Source: Piliocolobus tephrosceles (Eukaryota; Chordata; Mammalia; Primates; Cercopithecidae). Taken from it: a stretch of 64,000 nt of DNA. Shown in pieces: positions 61,874-64,000 of this stretch. The notes beneath the pieces were generated by a model that made no database searches, was not told the origin of the DNA, and saw only the letters and a list, made by a program, of their open reading frames with translations. How positions within the stretch are numbered: position 1 is the first letter of the stretch; every line of letters starts with the position of its first letter. Location of the stretch: positions 15,354,049 through 15,418,048 of the forward strand of contig NC_045436.1 of assembly GCF_002776525.5 (NCBI RefSeq), given 5' to 3'. The position numbers and the translations under genes are program-made.

Positions 61874-62190
61874 AGCCAGGACATGGTAACTCACACCTGT
61901 AATCCCAGTACTTTGAGAAGCAGAGACGGGAGGATTGCTTGAGCCCAGGAGTTCAAGATCAGCCTGAGCAACATAGCAAGACCTTATTTTACTAAAAACA
62001 ATAAATAAATAAATAAAAATTATCCAGGTGTGGAGGCACACACCTGCAGTCCCAGCCACTCAGGAGGCTGAGGCAGGAGGATCACTTTAGGCCAAAGGGT
62101 TAACGTCTAGGAGACTGCAATGAGCTATGATTGTACCACTGAACTCCAGCCTGAGCAACAGAGTAAGACCACCCTTATCTCAAAAAAAAA
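61874..62190 (+). mobile_element. AluJ-like SINE, sense
   Basis: Diverged Alu with both monomers and an A-run tail. TAGCTATGTG (61864-61873) and TAGCCATGTG (62193-62202) are the target duplication. Relative to the host gene it is antisense. Confidence 0.92.
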
Positions 62191-62324
62191 CCTAGCCATG
62201 TGTTTTCTAAATAGGTTAAAGGTATATTCTATAATCATGTCATTAAAAAAAAAAAAAAAAGCCTGAGCATGCAAAATCAAACTTGCAAAAGGCAATGTTT
62301 TGCTAATCACAAGCATTCAATATT

Positions 62325-62520
62325 TTTTCAGTGAATAAATATTTAAAATCTACTATATGCAAATACTGGTGATAAAAGCACAGATACACTTTCTGTGTGC
62401 TAGACAGGCAGACCATAAGATAAAGTTTTTGCTCTCAAGGATCTTATACTCAAGTGTTAATGTTTGTTGAATAGATATGTGAATAGATAAATAAAACATG
62501 CAACATTTTACCAAATCTGA
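62325..62520 (-). mobile_element. L2 LINE 3' end, antisense
   Basis: 'gtgaataaatatttaaaatctactatatgc' and 'tttttgctctcaaggatcttatactc' match the reverse complement of the L2 3' end. Confidence 0.55.
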
Positions 62521-62637
62521 AATCTGCAGTCTATAATAAATTTAGTCGCCTTAAATAGCATCTCAAATAATTATATTTAATAACCTAATCACTGAAATTG
62601 TTCTTTGTGCAATGATATTGATATGTGTTCCAAATAT

Positions 62638-62865
62638 GCAGTGGTTAAGAAAAAACTTCAAATCAGTTGCCTGGATTCAGATTTGATCTACCATTCAATA
62701 ACTGTGTGATCTTTGTCGTAGTTACTTAATTTTGCTGTACTTCAGTTTCCTCAACGGTAACATATAAAAATAGTACTTATCTTGCATGGTTACTTCAGGA
62801 ATTAAATGAGTTAATATAGTAGTTAGAATAGTGCCAGGCACACTGTTAGTGCTAGAATATATATT
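62638..62865 (+). mobile_element. MIR SINE, sense
   Basis: 'ttgcctggattcagatttgatc', 'aataactgtgtgatctttg', 'cttcagtttcctcaacggtaac' and 'agtgccaggcacactgttag' follow the MIR order over almost its full length. Confidence 0.85.
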
Positions 62866-63597
62866 GTTATTTTATTGTTACACATATGGTAGAGCTGAAA
62901 GATTTTATAATGTTAACGATCCACAGATATTAAAAATTTAACTTGATGAATTCTCAATTGGACAAAACATCTCTTCTATGAATATGATTTAATCATAGAC
63001 ATGGCACAAAATTTAGATCTGTCTTTTAAAAAACTCTAAGAATCAAAAAAAACAAAGCTGTCACTGCAAAACAGAAATCTTACACTTGCTGCTCAGTCAC
63101 ACTGAGCAAAATTCAGGAAAAGACCTGTTCTAATATCAGATCTTTCCCATTTTATCATTATCAGTGAACCATTCACATGGAAGAGGTTTGCAATACTTTA
63201 TAGGTTACTGACAAATGTGTTTTCTTCTCTTACATATTATTATTTACATATGAGAAAGCTACTACCTACCTAAGCTTAAATTTAAAAACTTGGAGGTCAA
63301 TTTTAAAATTCTAGAGCACTTGATTATTCTAGAATGATTAAAACAGTAAAATATCTCTAAACATTTTCAATTTTGTACACTGAAATTTATTCACCCACTG
63401 TGTTATGTGAAATAAGTAGGCTGGCTTCATAAGCAATTCTCGGCTTTAGTAGTCCGTAGGTTCATTATTTTCTTTGTTCTAGGAGCTTTGTAATTTCTAA
63501 ACAATGAAGCTTAAGAATATTAAAATTACCAAATACCTCTAACAATCATTTTTCTGAAAATTCATCATACCAATTCTCATAATGTTTACAAACTTAC

Positions 63598-63673
63598 GAG
63601 GATTCAGAAGGTCCATGTTGCTACAAGAAGCGCAGTCTTCATTAATTTCATTAAACTCTACATATTCATCATT
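63598..63673 (-). CDS. Internal coding exon, acidic
   Basis: On the minus strand, acceptor 'actgtgttattccag' and donor 'CTC|gtaagtttg' bound 76 nt. In phase 0 it encodes 25 residues, starting NDEYVEFNEINED and ending MDLLNP, plus one base of a split His codon completed by the next exon. It is acidic with a Cys-Ala-Ser-Cys pair. The gene continues to the right beyond the window, so upstream domains are not visible. Product not recognised. Confidence 0.82.
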
Positions 63674-64000
63674 CTGGAATAACACAGTTAAATATTTAGA
63701 ATGAAATAAAAAGAAAAACCCTCTCATTTTATATTCTTACTACTGACCATAAAATATAAAGGTAGCATGATAAATGTTTAAATATTTTTAATTTTTTATT
63801 AAAGCAATACATATACTGTATATTCCTACATATAAGAAATGTTTTAAATATGGAAGCAGATAGCAAGCTTCTTGAATCTATCAACTTCACTTTTTAGGAA
63901 GGAAAGACAGACCAGAAATCGAAATCCTGAGTAAAAGAAACAAATTTCTCAGATTTGATAAGGCAATGATAAATTTGGTAACTATTCTGTGAAATTCACA
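63674..64000 (-). other. Intron upstream of the acidic exon (partial)
   Basis: AT-rich sequence upstream of the acceptor; no further exon is seen before the window edge. Confidence 0.6.

Larger units (their letters stand above)
58544..63597 (-). other. 5.05-kb intron
   Basis: Donor 'CTC|gtaagtttg' at 63597, acceptor 'ttcttcacag' at 58544. Contains a poly-A run (59264-59286), weak L2-like sequence, an AluJ, an antisense L2 and a MIR. I see no further exon with splice sites and matching phase. Confidence 0.75.

Overview
The window is primate nuclear DNA: AT-rich, intron and intergenic in character, and dense in Alu, L1, MaLR/ERV LTR, L2, MIR and DNA-transposon fossils. Alu elements alone place it in a primate. 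The youngest insertions (the Alu at 6099-6403 and the L1 at 16540-18341) carry variants that I associate with catarrhines and possibly Old World monkeys, but I cannot settle the species from sequence alone. There are no bacterial or phage features, no CRISPR array and no recognisable tRNA, rRNA or snRNA gene.

Layout. 1-8.8 kb: an ERV-related block, a long CTTT/CCTT microsatellite, and an old antisense L1 split by two Alus and a MaLR LTR. 8.8-18.4 kb: an antisense L1 with an Alu inside it, a MaLR LTR, several Alu pieces, and a 5'-inverted (twin-primed) L1. 18.4-23.8 kb: mostly unassigned sequence with a Tigger-type element, an antisense L2 and a MER5A. 23.85-29.3 kb: a 5' half L1 with decayed ORF1 and ORF2, an Alu at its truncation point, then the 3' half of an older L1. 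29.3-36.5 kb: ERVL and MaLR LTRs, an L1 split by an ERV LTR, and five Alus, two of them back to back. 36.5-45 kb: mostly unassigned sequence with a MIR split by an MLT1-like LTR. 45.2-48.8 kb: an old L1 split by an Alu and two LTR-like elements. 48.8-57.1 kb: L2 fragments, two Alus and intergenic sequence.

The only protein-coding gene I can support is on the minus strand at the right edge, 57.16-63.67 kb. Four exons (63598-63673, 58419-58543, 58143-58180, and 57373 downward) have consensus splice sites, their reading phases join without error, and together they encode the last 95 residues of a protein and a stop codon. A short 3' UTR with AATAAA follows. I do not recognise the protein and give no symbol. 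One exon is only 38 nt; skipping it would replace the C-terminal tail with a single valine. The rest of the gene lies beyond position 64000.

Nearly all other open frames are shadows of Alu, L1 or microsatellite sequence. No novel system was found. The points most worth a second look are the gene's microexon-controlled C-terminus, the twin-primed L1, the two Alus at one target site, the nested old L1s, and several perfect hairpins.
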